Of a DNA stretch of 64,000 nucleotides, positions 8,698-17,065 are shown in pieces. The notes beneath the pieces are model-generated. The model was given only the letters and a program-made list of their open reading frames with translations. It was not told where the DNA came from and made no database searches. The stretch comes from Rhodocyclaceae bacterium (lineage in GTDB: Bacteria; Pseudomonadota; Gammaproteobacteria; Burkholderiales; Rhodocyclaceae): assembly GCA_030824275.1 (NCBI GenBank), contig JAVBXY010000010.1:1-64000 (forward strand), given 5' to 3'. Position numbers and translations under genes: made by a program. Positions within the stretch are counted from its first letter, which is position 1; each line of letters opens with the position of its first letter.

Positions 8698-9672
8698 TCA
8701 CGCCGGCGCGGGTGGGGCATGACAGGCGAAATGAGCCAGCAGGCGCTGCGGCATCCAGTCGAGCCGCCCCGGCAGGGCGCCATGAACGAAGCCGACATGG
8801 CCGCCGTGGCGCAGTATCTCCAGCCTTACCGATGGACCCGCATGATCCAGCGCGGGCAAGGCGCGGAGTGGAAGAAACGGGTCGTTGGCGGCATGCAGCA
8901 ACAGCGTCGGCAGACGAATCTTTCCGAGCAGTGGCCCGGCACTGCTTTGTGCGTAGTAATCGTCGACATCGCGGAAGCCATGCAGCGGCGCCGTGGCGGC
9001 ATCGTCGAAATCGCCCAGTGTGCGGGCACGGGCGACGCGCTCGATGTCGATCAGGCCTGGGAAGCGACGGTTCTTTTCCCTCGCCGCCGGGATCAGCGTG
9101 CGCAGGAAGTGGTGGGCGTAGAGGCGGTTGACGCCGGTAGCAAGTTCCCGGTTGGCGGCGGCCAGGTCGAGGGGTGCGCTGACGGCCGCTGCGGCGTCGA
9201 TCACCGATGCCGCCGAGTCGCCCTGCTCCGCCAGCCATTTGAGCAGGGCGTTGCCGCCCAGTGACACGCCAGCGGCAAACAGGTTCGGCCGATGCTGTTT
9301 ACGCAGACGGCGCAAGACCCAGTCGATCTCCGCCGAGTCGCCGGAGTGGTAGGCGCGGGCCAGCCGGTTGGGTTCTCCCGAGCAGCCGCGAAAATGCACC
9401 ACCACGCCATGCCAGCCCTGCGCTGCGACGTGATGCATCAGACGACGGGCGTAGTGACTGCGGGAGCTGCCTTCGAGGCCATGGAACAGGACGACACAGG
9501 GCGCATCGGGGTTGCCGGGGGCGCCGTCGATCCAGTCGAGGTCGATGAAGTCGCCATCCGGCGTGTCCCAGCGTTCGCGGCGGTAGCGCGGCAGTGGGCC
9601 ACGGATCAGCAGGGGCCAGAGGGTTTGCGCATGGCCACCGGGCAGCCAGCGGGGCGACCGGTAGCGGGTCAA
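8698..9672 (-). CDS. Alpha/beta hydrolase, YheT family
   Basis: A 324-residue cytoplasmic hydrolase. The opening PRWLPGGHAQTLWPLL is characteristic of the YheT/ABHD-type family. The nucleophile elbow is AAGVSLGGNALLKWL (serine in G-V-S-L-G-G), the oxyanion region is LFHGLEGSSRSHYAR, and the late acid and histidine are in AANDPFLP and HGGHVGFVHG. The physiological substrate of this family is not settled (esterase or lipase-like). Its start overlaps the stop of the upstream SnoaL-like gene by an ATGA, so the two are co-translated. Confidence 0.92.
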   Translation of the reverse strand: MTRYRSPRWLPGGHAQTLWPLLIRGPLPRYRRERWDTPDGDFIDLDWIDGAPGNPDAPCVVLFHGLEGSSRSHYARRLMHHVAAQGWHGVVVHFRGCSGEPNRLARAYHSGDSAEIDWVLRRLRKQHRPNLFAAGVSLGGNALLKWLAEQGDSAASVIDAAAAVSAPLDLAAANRELATGVNRLYAHHFLRTLIPAAREKNRRFPGLIDIERVARARTLGDFDDAATAPLHGFRDVDDYYAQSSAGPLLGKIRLPTLLLHAANDPFLPLRALPALDHAGPSVRLEILRHGGHVGFVHGALPGRLDWMPQRLLAHFACHAPPAPA

Positions 9673-10094
9673 TGCAGGGTTTTCGGTGCGTCGCCGATGC
9701 TGCCCGGCGGTACCGCCGAGGCATGGTGGGCGACCATCCGCCAGCCGAGGGCGCCGCGCACATAGACGTTGGTGGCGGCGACCGGCGCGCGCAGATTTTC
9801 GTCGTCGCGACTGCCGATGTGTTCGAGTACGGTGATGACCACGGCGAAGGGCGTGCTGACCGTGGTTTGCTGGGCGACGCGGACAGTGAGCCGGGCGCCG
9901 TTGGCGAACATGTGGCGCCAGGCTTCGCGGATCAATGCGTAGCCGACCAGGCGCGGACCGCCCGGATGGACGCAGACGACGTCTTCATCTTCCGCCCAGA
10001 CGGACATCATCGCCTCCAGATCGCTGCGTTCCAGCGCGTCGTAGAAGGCGGCTTCGACATCCTGCGGACTGGCAAAGATTCTCGGCGGCGACAT
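9669..10094 (-). CDS. SnoaL/NTF2-like domain protein
   Basis: A 141-residue single-domain protein of the nuclear-transport-factor-2 fold. It has an N-terminal helix pair (VEAAFYDALERSDLEAMMSVWAEDED), then VCVHPGGPRLVGYALIREAWRHMF, and a C-terminal beta sheet ending WRMVAHHASAVPP. These small DUF4440/SnoaL-type proteins often bind hydrophobic ligands, and a specific function cannot be assigned. It sits 2 nt after the waaF stop and overlaps the YheT gene, within the ilvE-znf-waaF-snoaL-yheT run. Confidence 0.85.
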   Translation of the reverse strand: MSPPRIFASPQDVEAAFYDALERSDLEAMMSVWAEDEDVVCVHPGGPRLVGYALIREAWRHMFANGARLTVRVAQQTTVSTPFAVVITVLEHIGSRDDENLRAPVAATNVYVRGALGWRMVAHHASAVPPGSIGDAPKTLH

Positions 10095-10096
10095 GG

Positions 10097-11083
10097 TCAG
10101 TGCGTCATGGTTTCAAACACGTCCTGCGGGGCGATTCCGTTCAGGCAGTCGAGATGTCCGAGGGGGCATTCGCGCTTGAAGCAGGGGCTGCACGACAGCT
10201 TGCGGCTGAGTATTTTCGCACTCGGCGACAGGGGCGGCGTATAGGTCGGCGACGAGGAACCGTAGAGCGCCGTCAGCGGCCGGTCAAGCGCAGCGGCGAC
10301 GTGCATCAGGCCGGAGTCGTTGCTCACCACATGGCGGGCCGAGGCGATCAGGTCCACCACCTGTTCCAGCGAGGTGTGACCGCAGAGATTGAGGGCGGCG
10401 CCACCGGACAGGCGGGCGATTTCATCGCCGACAGCCGCATCTTTTGCCGAGCCGACCAGCCACACCGCCGTACCGTCAGCGCCGACTTTTTCGGCCAGCG
10501 CGGCGAAGTGTTGTATCGGCCAGCGTTTGGCCGGACCGTATTCGGCGCCAGGGCAGAAGATCACCGGAGCAATGTCGAGCGGCAGTTGCAGGGCCTCGCG
10601 GGCGGCCCGTTGTAGTGCCGGCGTCGAGGCCAGTTGCGGCCGGGGCAGCGGATCGGGTAGGGGGCCGGCGAGGGCGGCGTAGCGCTGGACGAGTTGCGGA
10701 TGGGCCGTGGTGTCGAGCCGATGGCGCTCGTTGAGCAGCAGGTAACGCGCTTCGCCTTGATAGCCGATGCGACGCCGAATGCCGGCGAAGAAGGGCACGA
10801 GGGCCGACTTCCAGGAATTCGGCAGTACGTAGGCGGTTTGAAAGTCGGCTTTGGCGAGACGGCGGCCGAGGCTACGCCGGGCGCCGAGATTGAATTCGCC
10901 ATGACCGAAGGGATTGCTGATGACGGCGTCGACTTCCGCCATGCGTGAAAGCAGGGGCGCCGACCAGTCGGGCGCCAGCACGTCGATACGCGCCGCCGGC
11001 TGCTGGCGCTTGAGCAGCGTCAGCAGCGGCTGGGCGAGGATCGTGTCGCCGATCCAGGAGGGAGCGACGACCAGTATCTTCAA
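10097..11083 (-). CDS. waaF: ADP-heptose:LPS heptosyltransferase II
   Basis: Transfers heptose to the inner core of lipopolysaccharide at the cytoplasmic face of the inner membrane (GT9 family). The family start is usually M-K-I-L-V-V-A-P-S-W-I-G-D; here that segment is preceded by TTG at 11083, one base after the upstream stop and 11 nt after AAGGG. I take this TTG as start (328 residues); an ATG at 11110 would overlap the upstream gene. Diagnostic segments are AYVLPNSWKSALVPFFAGI, FCPGAEYGPAKRWP, VSNDSGLMHVAAAL and ALYGSSSPTYTPP. A cysteine cluster near the end (CSPCFKRECPLGHLDC) is typical. Two repeat-like segments lie in the gene, at residues 74-81 and 199-206. Confidence 0.93.
   Translation of the reverse strand: MKILVVAPSWIGDTILAQPLLTLLKRQQPAARIDVLAPDWSAPLLSRMAEVDAVISNPFGHGEFNLGARRSLGRRLAKADFQTAYVLPNSWKSALVPFFAGIRRRIGYQGEARYLLLNERHRLDTTAHPQLVQRYAALAGPLPDPLPRPQLASTPALQRAAREALQLPLDIAPVIFCPGAEYGPAKRWPIQHFAALAEKVGADGTAVWLVGSAKDAAVGDEIARLSGGAALNLCGHTSLEQVVDLIASARHVVSNDSGLMHVAAALDRPLTALYGSSSPTYTPPLSPSAKILSRKLSCSPCFKRECPLGHLDCLNGIAPQDVFETMTH
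10466..10489 (-). repeat. Dispersed 24-bp repeat, copy 3 (in waaF)
   Basis: 22 of 24 matches. It is in sense orientation with waaF and read as K-V-G-A-D-G-T-A. Confidence 0.8.
10841..10864 (+). repeat. Dispersed 24-bp repeat, copy 4 (in waaF, diverged)
   Basis: 21 of 24 matches. It is antisense to waaF and read as R-R-L-A-K-A-D-F, the same frame as the algC copy. Confidence 0.6.
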
Positions 11084-11084
11084 C

Positions 11085-11285
11085 TCAGTGATGACCCTTG
11101 GGGCGCTCACCGGTGAAGCGATACGTCGTGCCGCAGTAGGGGCAGGCGGCGGTGTCGTGCTTCAGCACGTCGAGGAAGACGCGGGGATGCCGCGCCCACA
11201 GCGGCGCGCCGGGCCGGGGGCAGGCCAGCGGCAGGTCGTGGGCGGTGACGGCGACTTCCTTGGTGGTTTCATCGATCTGGGACAT
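11085..11285 (-). CDS. Small zinc-finger protein (zf-CHCC type)
   Basis: A 66-residue protein starting at ATG 11285 (M-S-Q-I-D-E-T-T-K-E). It carries a zinc-binding C-P-R-P-G-A-P-L-W-A-R-H-P-R-V-F-L...CPYCGTTY pattern, with ligands C, H, C and C, as in the zf-CHCC domain related to the NDUFS6/complex I accessory subunit. In betaproteobacteria such a protein often follows ilvE, as here (the ilvE stop lies 8 nt upstream). The role is unknown; it could be a small regulator or metal-binding accessory protein. Confidence 0.85.
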   Translation of the reverse strand: MSQIDETTKEVAVTAHDLPLACPRPGAPLWARHPRVFLDVLKHDTAACPYCGTTYRFTGERPKGHH

Positions 11286-11293
11286 GGCGGGCC

Positions 11294-12214
11294 TCAAACT
11301 GCGGTGAGCCAGTCGGCGTGGCCCGGCACCTTGCCGTTGACCACGTCGAAGAACAGGCTCTGAAGTTGTTGCGTGACCGGGCCGCGACTGCCGATACCAA
11401 TCTGGCGACCGTCGAGTTCGCGGATCGGCGTCACTTCGGCGGCGGTGCCGGTGAAGAAGGCTTCGTCGGCGATGTAGATATCGTCGCGGGTCAGGCGGCG
11501 CGAGCGGACTTCGAGGCCGAGATCCTTGGCCAGCGCCAGCACCGAGGCGCGGGTGATGCCGGTCAGGGCGGCGGCGATTTCCGGTTCGTAGATCACGCCG
11601 TCCTTGACGATGAAGAGGTTCTCGCCAGCGCCTTCGGCAACGAAGCCCTGGGTGTCGAGCAGCAAGGCTTCGTCATAGCCCTCGTTGGTCGCTTCCATAT
11701 TGGCCAGGATGGAGTTGGCGTAGGTGGCGGCCACCTTGGCGCGCGGCATGATCGAATTGACGTGGGCGCGGGAAAAGCTGGAGGTCTTGACGCGGATACC
11801 CTTCTCCAGACCTTCTTCACCCAGGTAGGCGCCCCAGGGCCAGGCGGCGATGGCGACGTGCACTTGCGCACCCTTGGGCGAGACGCCCATCTTCTCGGAA
11901 CCGTAGAAGGCGATCGGGCGCAGATAGCAGGATTCGAGCTGGTTGGCACGCACCACTTCGCGCTGCGCGTCCATCACCTCTTCCTTGCCGAACGGAATTT
12001 TCATCATGTAGATGTGCGCCGAATTGAACAGGCGATCCGTGTGCTCCTTGAGGCGGAAGATGGACGTGCCGGAGACGGTCTTGTAGGCGCGGACGCCCTC
12101 GAACACCGACAGGCCGTAGTGCAGCGAGTGGGTCAGCACGTGGGTGGTGGCATCGCGCCAGGGCACGAGCTTGCCGTCGTACCAGATGAAGCCGTCACGG
12201 TCGGCCATGGACAT
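11294..12214 (-). CDS. ilvE: Branched-chain amino acid aminotransferase
   Basis: A PLP-dependent class IV aminotransferase, last step of Ile/Leu/Val synthesis. It has 306 residues from ATG 12214 (M-S-M-A-D-R-D-G-F-I-W-Y-D-G-K). Diagnostic segments are THSLHYGLSVFEGVRAY, the lysine region RVKTSSFSRAHVNSIMPRAKVAATYANS and GFVAEGAGENLFIVKDG. A long upstream in-frame extension exists but lies antisense to nudJ and is not real. A divergent promoter region shared with nudJ lies just upstream. Confidence 0.96.
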   Translation of the reverse strand: MSMADRDGFIWYDGKLVPWRDATTHVLTHSLHYGLSVFEGVRAYKTVSGTSIFRLKEHTDRLFNSAHIYMMKIPFGKEEVMDAQREVVRANQLESCYLRPIAFYGSEKMGVSPKGAQVHVAIAAWPWGAYLGEEGLEKGIRVKTSSFSRAHVNSIMPRAKVAATYANSILANMEATNEGYDEALLLDTQGFVAEGAGENLFIVKDGVIYEPEIAAALTGITRASVLALAKDLGLEVRSRRLTRDDIYIADEAFFTGTAAEVTPIRELDGRQIGIGSRGPVTQQLQSLFFDVVNGKVPGHADWLTAV

Positions 12215-12249
12215 GGTGGGTCTCCAGCATTGCGTTGAGGAAAGTGGCG

Positions 12250-12271
12250 ATTTTAGCAGGGGCGCTAAAAT
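12250..12271. promoter_or_regulatory. Divergent ilvE/nudJ promoter with back-to-back -10 elements
   Basis: A perfect 8-bp inverted repeat, ATTTTAGC (12250-12257) and GCTAAAAT (12264-12271), is separated by 6 nt. Each arm carries TAAAAT reading outward. The rightward element would place the transcript start at about 12278, the nudJ ATG, implying a leaderless or nearly leaderless mRNA. The leftward element would give ilvE a leader of about 29 nt. The dyad may alternatively be an operator. Confidence 0.5.
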
Positions 12272-12277
12272 AGAGTC

Positions 12278-12730
12278 ATGGATCGCATCTGGAAACCGAA
12301 TGTCACCGTGGCCGCGCTGATCGAGCGCGATGGACAATTCCTGTTGGTGGAGGAAGAGACCGAGAGCGGCCTGCGCTTCAACCAGCCCGCCGGCCATCTG
12401 GACGAGGGCGAATCGCTGGTCACTGCCTGCGCCCGCGAGGCGCTGGAGGAAACCGGCTGGCACTTCCAGCCGCGCAGCCTCGTCGGCGTCTATCAATGGC
12501 GGCGTCCGCAGGGGGACATTACCTACCTGCGCTTCGCCTTTGCCGGCGATCTCGGCGAGCATGAAGTTGATCGCAAACTGGACGAGGGCATTGTGCGTGC
12601 CGTGTGGATGACACCGGCCGAGATCGCCGCCACCCGCGAACGGCATCGGAGCCCCCTGATCCTCCAGTGCGTCGAGGACTGGCTGGCCGGGCGACGCTAT
12701 CCGCTCGACCTGATCCGGCATTACGATTGA
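12278..12730 (+). CDS. nudJ: Nudix hydrolase, NudJ-like
   Basis: A 150-residue phosphohydrolase. The Nudix box G-H-L-D-E-G-E-S-L...A-R-E-A-L-E-E-T-G-W is intact (G-x5-E-x7-R-E-U-x-E-E-x-G). The N terminus WKPNVTVAALIERDGQFLLVEE and the segment RFNQPAGHLDEGE match the NudJ subgroup, reported to act on HMP pyrophosphate and nucleoside di/triphosphates. Only a weak purine run precedes the ATG. In many proteobacteria nudJ precedes mnmA, and that order is kept here with one gene between. Confidence 0.93.
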   Translation: MDRIWKPNVTVAALIERDGQFLLVEEETESGLRFNQPAGHLDEGESLVTACAREALEETGWHFQPRSLVGVYQWRRPQGDITYLRFAFAGDLGEHEVDRKLDEGIVRAVWMTPAEIAATRERHRSPLILQCVEDWLAGRRYPLDLIRHYD

Positions 12731-12743
12731 CCGGTGTGCTGAC

Positions 12744-13304
12744 ATGCGCCGGACGATTCTCTTTCTCTTGATCCTGTGCGGTGCCGCGCAGGCCGACGAA
12801 CAGGTTCCGGTTTGCTACAACTTCGGCTGTACCGCAGAGCAGACGGTGGCGTTTTCCGAGTCGCGATTGATCTGGGCCGAGGAAATGCTCGCCGCCGCCG
12901 ACTCGGCGGAACGCGAGCGCATGTTGTTGTCGCTGGTGGTGGGGCGCCTCTATGGCTGGGCCGGTCAGCAAAGTCCCGTTAGCGCGGACCGGGCCGGCAA
13001 CTATGAGGATGGCGGCGTCAATGGCGGCATGGATTGCATCGACCACTCGACCACCACCACGCTTTTCCTGCGTCTGCTGGAAAAGCGTGAGGCGCTGCAT
13101 TTTCATCGTGTGCTGGAGCCGGTACAGCGGGGCTTGATGTTCCAGCACCTCTCCGCGCAGATTGAAGAAGTTGCCCCGGAACTGATGAATGCGGAGACTG
13201 AGCTGGTCCGGCGCTATGCCGTCGATAGCTGGTATGTGGATAACGGCAAGCCGACGCCGGTGATGCCGCTTGAATTATGGAAGGAAGGCAGTGATCCCAT
13301 CTAA
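12744..13304 (+). CDS. Conserved secreted protein with GMDCIDHS motif, unknown function
   Basis: A 186-residue protein with a Sec signal peptide ([17 protein letters not shown], then [12 protein letters not shown]). The mature part has two early cysteines, a helical stretch ([37 protein letters not shown]) and a striking [16 protein letters not shown] segment at about residues 95-110. The C-D-H arrangement is reminiscent of cysteine-protease or transglutaminase-like active sites, but that is inference. It lies between nudJ and mnmA, and its 3' end overlaps mnmA by 14 nt, indicating one operon. Confidence 0.8.
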   Translation: MRRTILFLLILCGAAQADEQVPVCYNFGCTAEQTVAFSESRLIWAEEMLAAADSAERERMLLSLVVGRLYGWAGQQSPVSADRAGNYEDGGVNGGMDCIDHSTTTTLFLRLLEKREALHFHRVLEPVQRGLMFQHLSAQIEEVAPELMNAETELVRRYAVDSWYVDNGKPTPVMPLELWKEGSDPI

Positions 13305-14397
13305 GGGCAAAGTGGTCGTCGGACTTTCCGGCGGCGTGGATTCGGCCGTCTCGGCATTGCTGCTGAAGCGGGCCGGCTACGAAGTGATCGGCCTCTTCAT
13401 GAAGAACTGGGAGGACGACGACAACGAAGAGTACTGCTCCTCGCGGCAGGATTTGGTCGACGCGGCCTCGGTGGCCGATGTGATCGGCATCGACTTCGAG
13501 GCGGTCAACTTCGCCACCGAATACAAGGACCGGGTGTTCGCCGAGTTCCTGCGCGAATACCAGGCGGGCCGCACGCCCAATCCGGATGTGCTGTGCAATT
13601 CCGAGATCAAGTTCAAGGCCTTCCTCGATCACGCCATGCAGTTGGGCGCGGAGAAGATCGCCACCGGCCATTACGCCCAGGTGCGCGAGTTCATGGGGGA
13701 GTGGCAGTTGCTGCGCGGCGAGGACGGCACCAAGGATCAGAGTTACTTCCTGCACCGGCTCAATCAGGCGCAGTTGTCCAAAACCCTTTTCCCCATCGGC
13801 CATCTCTACAAGCGTGAAGTACGCAAGATCGCCGAGGAAGCCGGTCTGCCCAACCATGCGCGCAAGGATTCGACAGGCATCTGCTTCATCGGCGAGCGAC
13901 CCTTCCGTGAATTCCTCTCGAAGTATCTGCCCAAGCAGCCCGGCGAGATTCGCCTCTTCGGCACGGACCGGGTGATCGGTCGTCACGAGGGCATGATGTA
14001 TTACACGCTGGGCCAGCGCGAGGGCCTGGGCATCGGCGGCGTCAAGGGCGCGCCGGAGGAACCCTGGTTCGTCGCTGCCAAGGATCTGGAGAAGAACATC
14101 CTCTACGTCGTTCAGGGCCACGAGCATCCCGCCTTGCTGTCGGAAGCGCTTGAGGCTACTGATCTTTCCTGGGTTTCCGGGCGGGCACCGCACACCCACT
14201 GGGTTTATGCGGCCAAGACCCGCTATCGCCAGCCGGATGCCGCCTGTCAGGTTGAGCGTATTTCCAAAGAAACATGCGCGGTCGAATTTGCTGCGCCGCA
14301 ATGGGCGGTGACGCCCGGACAGTCCGTCGTGCTCTACGAATCGCGGGTGTGCCTGGGTGGTGGCGTCATCACAAAAAGCCTGGCCCGAATTGCATAA
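13291..14397 (+). CDS. mnmA: tRNA-specific 2-thiouridylase MnmA
   Basis: Thiolates U34 of tRNA-Lys/Glu/Gln. I choose GTG at 13291 ([18 protein letters not shown]), which has AAGGAAGG just upstream and gives 368 residues; the ATG at 13270 has no ribosome site. Key features are the PP-loop [10 protein letters not shown], the first catalytic cysteine in [12 protein letters not shown], the second in [17 protein letters not shown], and the tRNA-binding segment [15 protein letters not shown]. It is full length and overlaps the preceding gene. Confidence 0.97.
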   Translation: MIPSKGKVVVGLSGGVDSAVSALLLKRAGYEVIGLFMKNWEDDDNEEYCSSRQDLVDAASVADVIGIDFEAVNFATEYKDRVFAEFLREYQAGRTPNPDVLCNSEIKFKAFLDHAMQLGAEKIATGHYAQVREFMGEWQLLRGEDGTKDQSYFLHRLNQAQLSKTLFPIGHLYKREVRKIAEEAGLPNHARKDSTGICFIGERPFREFLSKYLPKQPGEIRLFGTDRVIGRHEGMMYYTLGQREGLGIGGVKGAPEEPWFVAAKDLEKNILYVVQGHEHPALLSEALEATDLSWVSGRAPHTHWVYAAKTRYRQPDAACQVERISKETCAVEFAAPQWAVTPGQSVVLYESRVCLGGGVITKSLARIA

Positions 14398-14402
14398 AGT
14401 CC

Positions 14403-14433
14403 TTGCACTAGCCCGCAGAAAGGGGGTTAGAAT
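14403..14433 (+). promoter_or_regulatory. Probable promoter of the HU gene
   Basis: TTGCAC (14403-14408), a 19-nt spacer and TAGAAT (14428-14433) lie 45 nt before the HU start. The spacer is longer than ideal. Confidence 0.5.
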
Positions 14434-14477
14434 GTTTTTCGGGCGGGATGCCCGCAAATTTCTGGAGGATTATTCGA

Positions 14478-14771
14478 ATGAACAAAGCTGAACTGATTGA
14501 AATCGCCGCCAAGGAAGCCGACATCAGCAAGGCCGCTGCCGGCAAGGCTCTGGACGGTATTATCGCTGCTGTTGTCAAGGCGGTTTCCAAAGGGGACACC
14601 GTTACTCTCGTAGGCTTCGGCACCTTCAAGTCGGCCAAGCGTGCAGCGCGCACTGGCAAGAACCCGAAGACCGGCGACACCATCAAGATTCCCGCCACCA
14701 CCGTGCCGAAGTTCAGCGCCGGTACCGGCTTCAAGACCGCCGTCGCAGGCAAGAAGGCCGCCAAGAAGTAA
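14478..14771 (+). CDS. hupB: DNA-binding protein HU
   Basis: A nucleoid protein of 97 residues, starting at ATG 14478 with CTGGAGGA upstream. It has the family order MNKAELIEIAA...ADISKAAAGKALDGII, then VTLVGFGTFKSAKRAARTGKNPKTGD and the DNA-intercalating beta arm with IKIPATTVPKFSAG. The C-terminal tail K-K-A-A-K-K is lysine-rich. A strong terminator follows, so it is monocistronic. Confidence 0.97.
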   Translation: MNKAELIEIAAKEADISKAAAGKALDGIIAAVVKAVSKGDTVTLVGFGTFKSAKRAARTGKNPKTGDTIKIPATTVPKFSAGTGFKTAVAGKKAAKK

Positions 14772-14790
14772 TTCTTCTTCGTACGTCTGC

Positions 14791-14827
14791 ACGGGCCCGC
14801 GCCACTATCGCGGGCCCGTTGTTTTTT
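14791..14827 (+). terminator. Intrinsic terminator of HU
   Basis: An 11-bp perfect GC-rich stem (14791-14801 with 14809-14819), a 7-nt loop and TGTTTTTT. Confidence 0.93.
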
Positions 14828-14841
14828 GTGGGAGAAAAATC

Positions 14842-15195
14842 ATGATCACCATCCAGCATCAGGAACACATGGTCGAGTTCGCTGTCTTCGGTGAATTCAC
14901 TCTGGCCGATTTCAAGGAGTTCGAAGAGATCGTGCTTTACAAGACCCAGTTCTCCGGCCCGGTGAATCTGTTCGTCGATCTTCGCCAGATGGCCGACTTC
15001 ACGGTCGACGTGGTGTGGGAGGAAATCCGCTTCTCTCGCGAGCACGACGGCGACTTCAGTCGTATCGCGGTGCTGACCGACAATCAGTGGGTGGCATGGA
15101 GCGCCTGGCTCTCGCAGTTGTTCTCCAGTTCCGACGTGCGCGTGTTCGAGGACGAAGCCGGCGCTCGTGCCTGGCTGGTGGAAGTCGACGAATGA
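14842..15195 (+). CDS. STAS/SpoIIAA-like domain protein
   Basis: A 117-residue protein with the SpoIIAA-like (DUF3478/STAS) pattern: an N-terminal beta pair (MITIQHQEHMVEFAVFGEFT), LADFKEFEEIV, NLFVDLRQMADFTVDVVWEEIRFSREH, FSRIAVLTDNQWVAW and a C-terminal RVFEDEAGARAWL. Such proteins are thought to act at membranes or as anti-sigma antagonist-like modules; the function here is unknown. GGAG lies 8 nt before the ATG. The stop overlaps the rhodanese start by ATGA. Confidence 0.85.
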   Translation: MITIQHQEHMVEFAVFGEFTLADFKEFEEIVLYKTQFSGPVNLFVDLRQMADFTVDVVWEEIRFSREHDGDFSRIAVLTDNQWVAWSAWLSQLFSSSDVRVFEDEAGARAWLVEVDE

Positions 15196-16016
15196 GTGCC
15201 CTGCTCGTCGATGCGAAAGCACTCGCCGCACATCCCGAGTGGCGGGTTTTCGATTGTCGACATGATCTGAAGAATACGGAGTACGGTCGGCAGGCCTATG
15301 CGCGCGGCCATATTCCAGGTGCATTGCATCTGCATCTCGACGATGACTTGTCGGGGGTAAAGACGGGCAGCAATGGGCGTCATCCGCTGCCCGACGCCGA
15401 TGCGCTCGCCAGCAAGCTGTCGGCATACGGTGTCGATAGCGATACCCAGGTGGTGGCTTACGACAACGAGGGCGGCATTTTCGCGACACGTCTGTGGTGG
15501 CTGCTGCGCTGGTTGGGTCACGACAAGGTGGCGGTACTCGATGGTGGCCTCGCCGGGTGGAAGCGCGCCGGCCTGTCGCTCGATGAATCGATACCGGCGT
15601 TCGCACCTCGCGCCTTCGTGCCGCGAGTGCGCGATATCGCGGTGGATGTCGGGCAGGTCATTGCCAATACCGATGCACTCATCATCGATGCGCGCAGCCC
15701 CGAGCGCTTTCATGGCGAGGGCGAAACCCTCGATCCGGTTGGGGGGCATATCCCCGGTGCGGTGAACCGCTTCTATTTTGACAACCTCGACGACGATGGC
15801 TGCTACTTCAAGCCGGTGGCGGAACTGCGTGCCGAGTTTGATGCCCTGCTCGCCGGCAAGGCGCCGCAGCAAGTGATCCAGCAATGCGGTTCGGGTGTCA
15901 CCGCCTGCCACAATCTGCTGGCGATGGAAATTGCCGGTCTGTCCGGTTCGACGCTTTACCCTGGTTCTTGGAGCGAGTGGTGCGCCGATCCATCGCGGCC
16001 CGTGGCGACGACCTGA
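15192..16016 (+). CDS. sseA: Sulfurtransferase with two rhodanese domains
   Basis: A 274-residue thiosulfate or mercaptopyruvate sulfurtransferase. It has an inactive N-terminal rhodanese domain (about 8-120, with FDCRHDL, ARGHIPGALHLHLDDDL, AYDNEGGIFATRLWWLLRWLGH) and an active C-terminal domain (about 150-270, IIDARSPERFHGE, HIPGAVNRFYF, QCGSGVTACHNLLAME). The catalytic loop is C-G-S-G-V-T. The substrate preference cannot be decided reliably by eye. It is translationally coupled to the SpoIIAA-like gene, and its end overlaps the convergent queG gene by 61 nt. Confidence 0.92.
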   Translation: MSALLVDAKALAAHPEWRVFDCRHDLKNTEYGRQAYARGHIPGALHLHLDDDLSGVKTGSNGRHPLPDADALASKLSAYGVDSDTQVVAYDNEGGIFATRLWWLLRWLGHDKVAVLDGGLAGWKRAGLSLDESIPAFAPRAFVPRVRDIAVDVGQVIANTDALIIDARSPERFHGEGETLDPVGGHIPGAVNRFYFDNLDDDGCYFKPVAELRAEFDALLAGKAPQQVIQQCGSGVTACHNLLAMEIAGLSGSTLYPGSWSEWCADPSRPVATT

Positions 16017-17065
16017 TGACGGGCTAGCGCCCAGGCTACATGCTCGCGTACCAGCGCCGAAGGATGATCGCGCCGCGCCTCTAGCGCGCCGATCACCGCG
16101 TCGCTGGTACGCGCGTTGCCGAGGGCAATGGCGATGTTGCGCAGCCAGCGCTCGACGCCGATGCGACGGATCGCCGAGCCCGCCAATTTCTCGTTGAATT
16201 CCTCTTCGCTCCACGCGAACAAATCCACCAGTCGCGCGCTGTCGAGGCCGTGGCGCGGCGCGAAGTCCGCCTCCCGCGTCAGTGGTGTTTCCCGATTCCA
16301 TGGGCAGGCGCTCTGGCAGTCGTCGCAGCCGTAGATACGATTGCCCAGCGGCGCGCGGAATTCCTCTGGCATATTGCCCTTGAGTTCGATGGTGAGATAG
16401 GAAATGCAGCGCCGCGCATCGAGTTTTCCCGGCGCGACGATGGCCTGCGTTGGGCAGGCATCGATGCAGGCGCTACAGGTGCCGCAGTGGTCGGTGACCG
16501 GGCCGTCCGGCGGCAGGTCGAGGTCGGTGTAGATCTCGCCGAGAAAGAAATACGAGCCCGCATCGCGGTCGAGCAGTAGGGTGTGCTTTCCCCGCCAGCC
16601 GAGGCCCGCCTGTTGCGCCAGCGCCTCTTCCATTACCGGCGCCGAATCGGTAAATACCCGGTAGCCAAACTCGCCGATCTCGCTGGTGATGCGTTCGGCC
16701 AGTTTCTGCAAGCGGTTGCGCAGCAGCTTGTGATAATCGCGGCCCTGTGCGTAGCAGGAGATCGCCGCGTATTCGGGATCGGCCGAAAAGTCGGTGCTGG
16801 CGGGATGAAATGCCCCGGATGGGGTACGGTAATTCATGCGTGCACATATCACGCTGCGCGTACCCGGCACCAGTTCGGGGGGGCGCGCGCGTTTGCTGCC
16901 GTGGGCCGCCATATAATCCATCTCGCCGTGACAGCCGGCGGCCAGCCAGGCTGCCAATTCTGCTTCCGCATTGCCGGTGGTGGCAGGCGAAATGCCGACG
17001 GCGTCGAAGCCCAGTTCCTTCCCCCAGCCCCGGATTTTTTCCTTCAAACCATGCATGCCGAGCAT
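15956..17065 (-). CDS. queG: Epoxyqueuosine reductase QueG
   Basis: Last step of queuosine synthesis in tRNA, a cobalamin and iron-sulfur enzyme. The 369-residue protein shows GFDAVGIS near the N terminus, ARMNYRTPSG, QGRDYHKLLRNRLQKLAE, the catalytic FTDSAPVMEEALAQQAGLGWRGKHT, and two ferredoxin-like clusters CGTCSACIDACPTQA and CDDCQSACPWN. A HEAT-like C terminus follows. The true start may be the ATG at 17065 or 17056. The 5' end overlaps the divergent tsaE start by a few bases, so both must be transcribed from promoters inside each other. Confidence 0.96.
   Translation of the reverse strand: MLGMHGLKEKIRGWGKELGFDAVGISPATTGNAEAELAAWLAAGCHGEMDYMAAHGSKRARPPELVPGTRSVICARMNYRTPSGAFHPASTDFSADPEYAAISCYAQGRDYHKLLRNRLQKLAERITSEIGEFGYRVFTDSAPVMEEALAQQAGLGWRGKHTLLLDRDAGSYFFLGEIYTDLDLPPDGPVTDHCGTCSACIDACPTQAIVAPGKLDARRCISYLTIELKGNMPEEFRAPLGNRIYGCDDCQSACPWNRETPLTREADFAPRHGLDSARLVDLFAWSEEEFNEKLAGSAIRRIGVERWLRNIAIALGNARTSDAVIGALEARRDHPSALVREHVAWALARHQVVATGRDGSAHHSLQEPG

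Noticed and set aside
12215-12745. Upstream in-frame extension of ilvE
   Set aside because: It runs antisense through nudJ and has no IlvE homology; the ATG at 12214 fits the family start.
16787-16810. Repeat-like AAAGTCGGTGCTGGCGGG in queG
   Set aside because: The left half matches but the right half does not; too weak to call.
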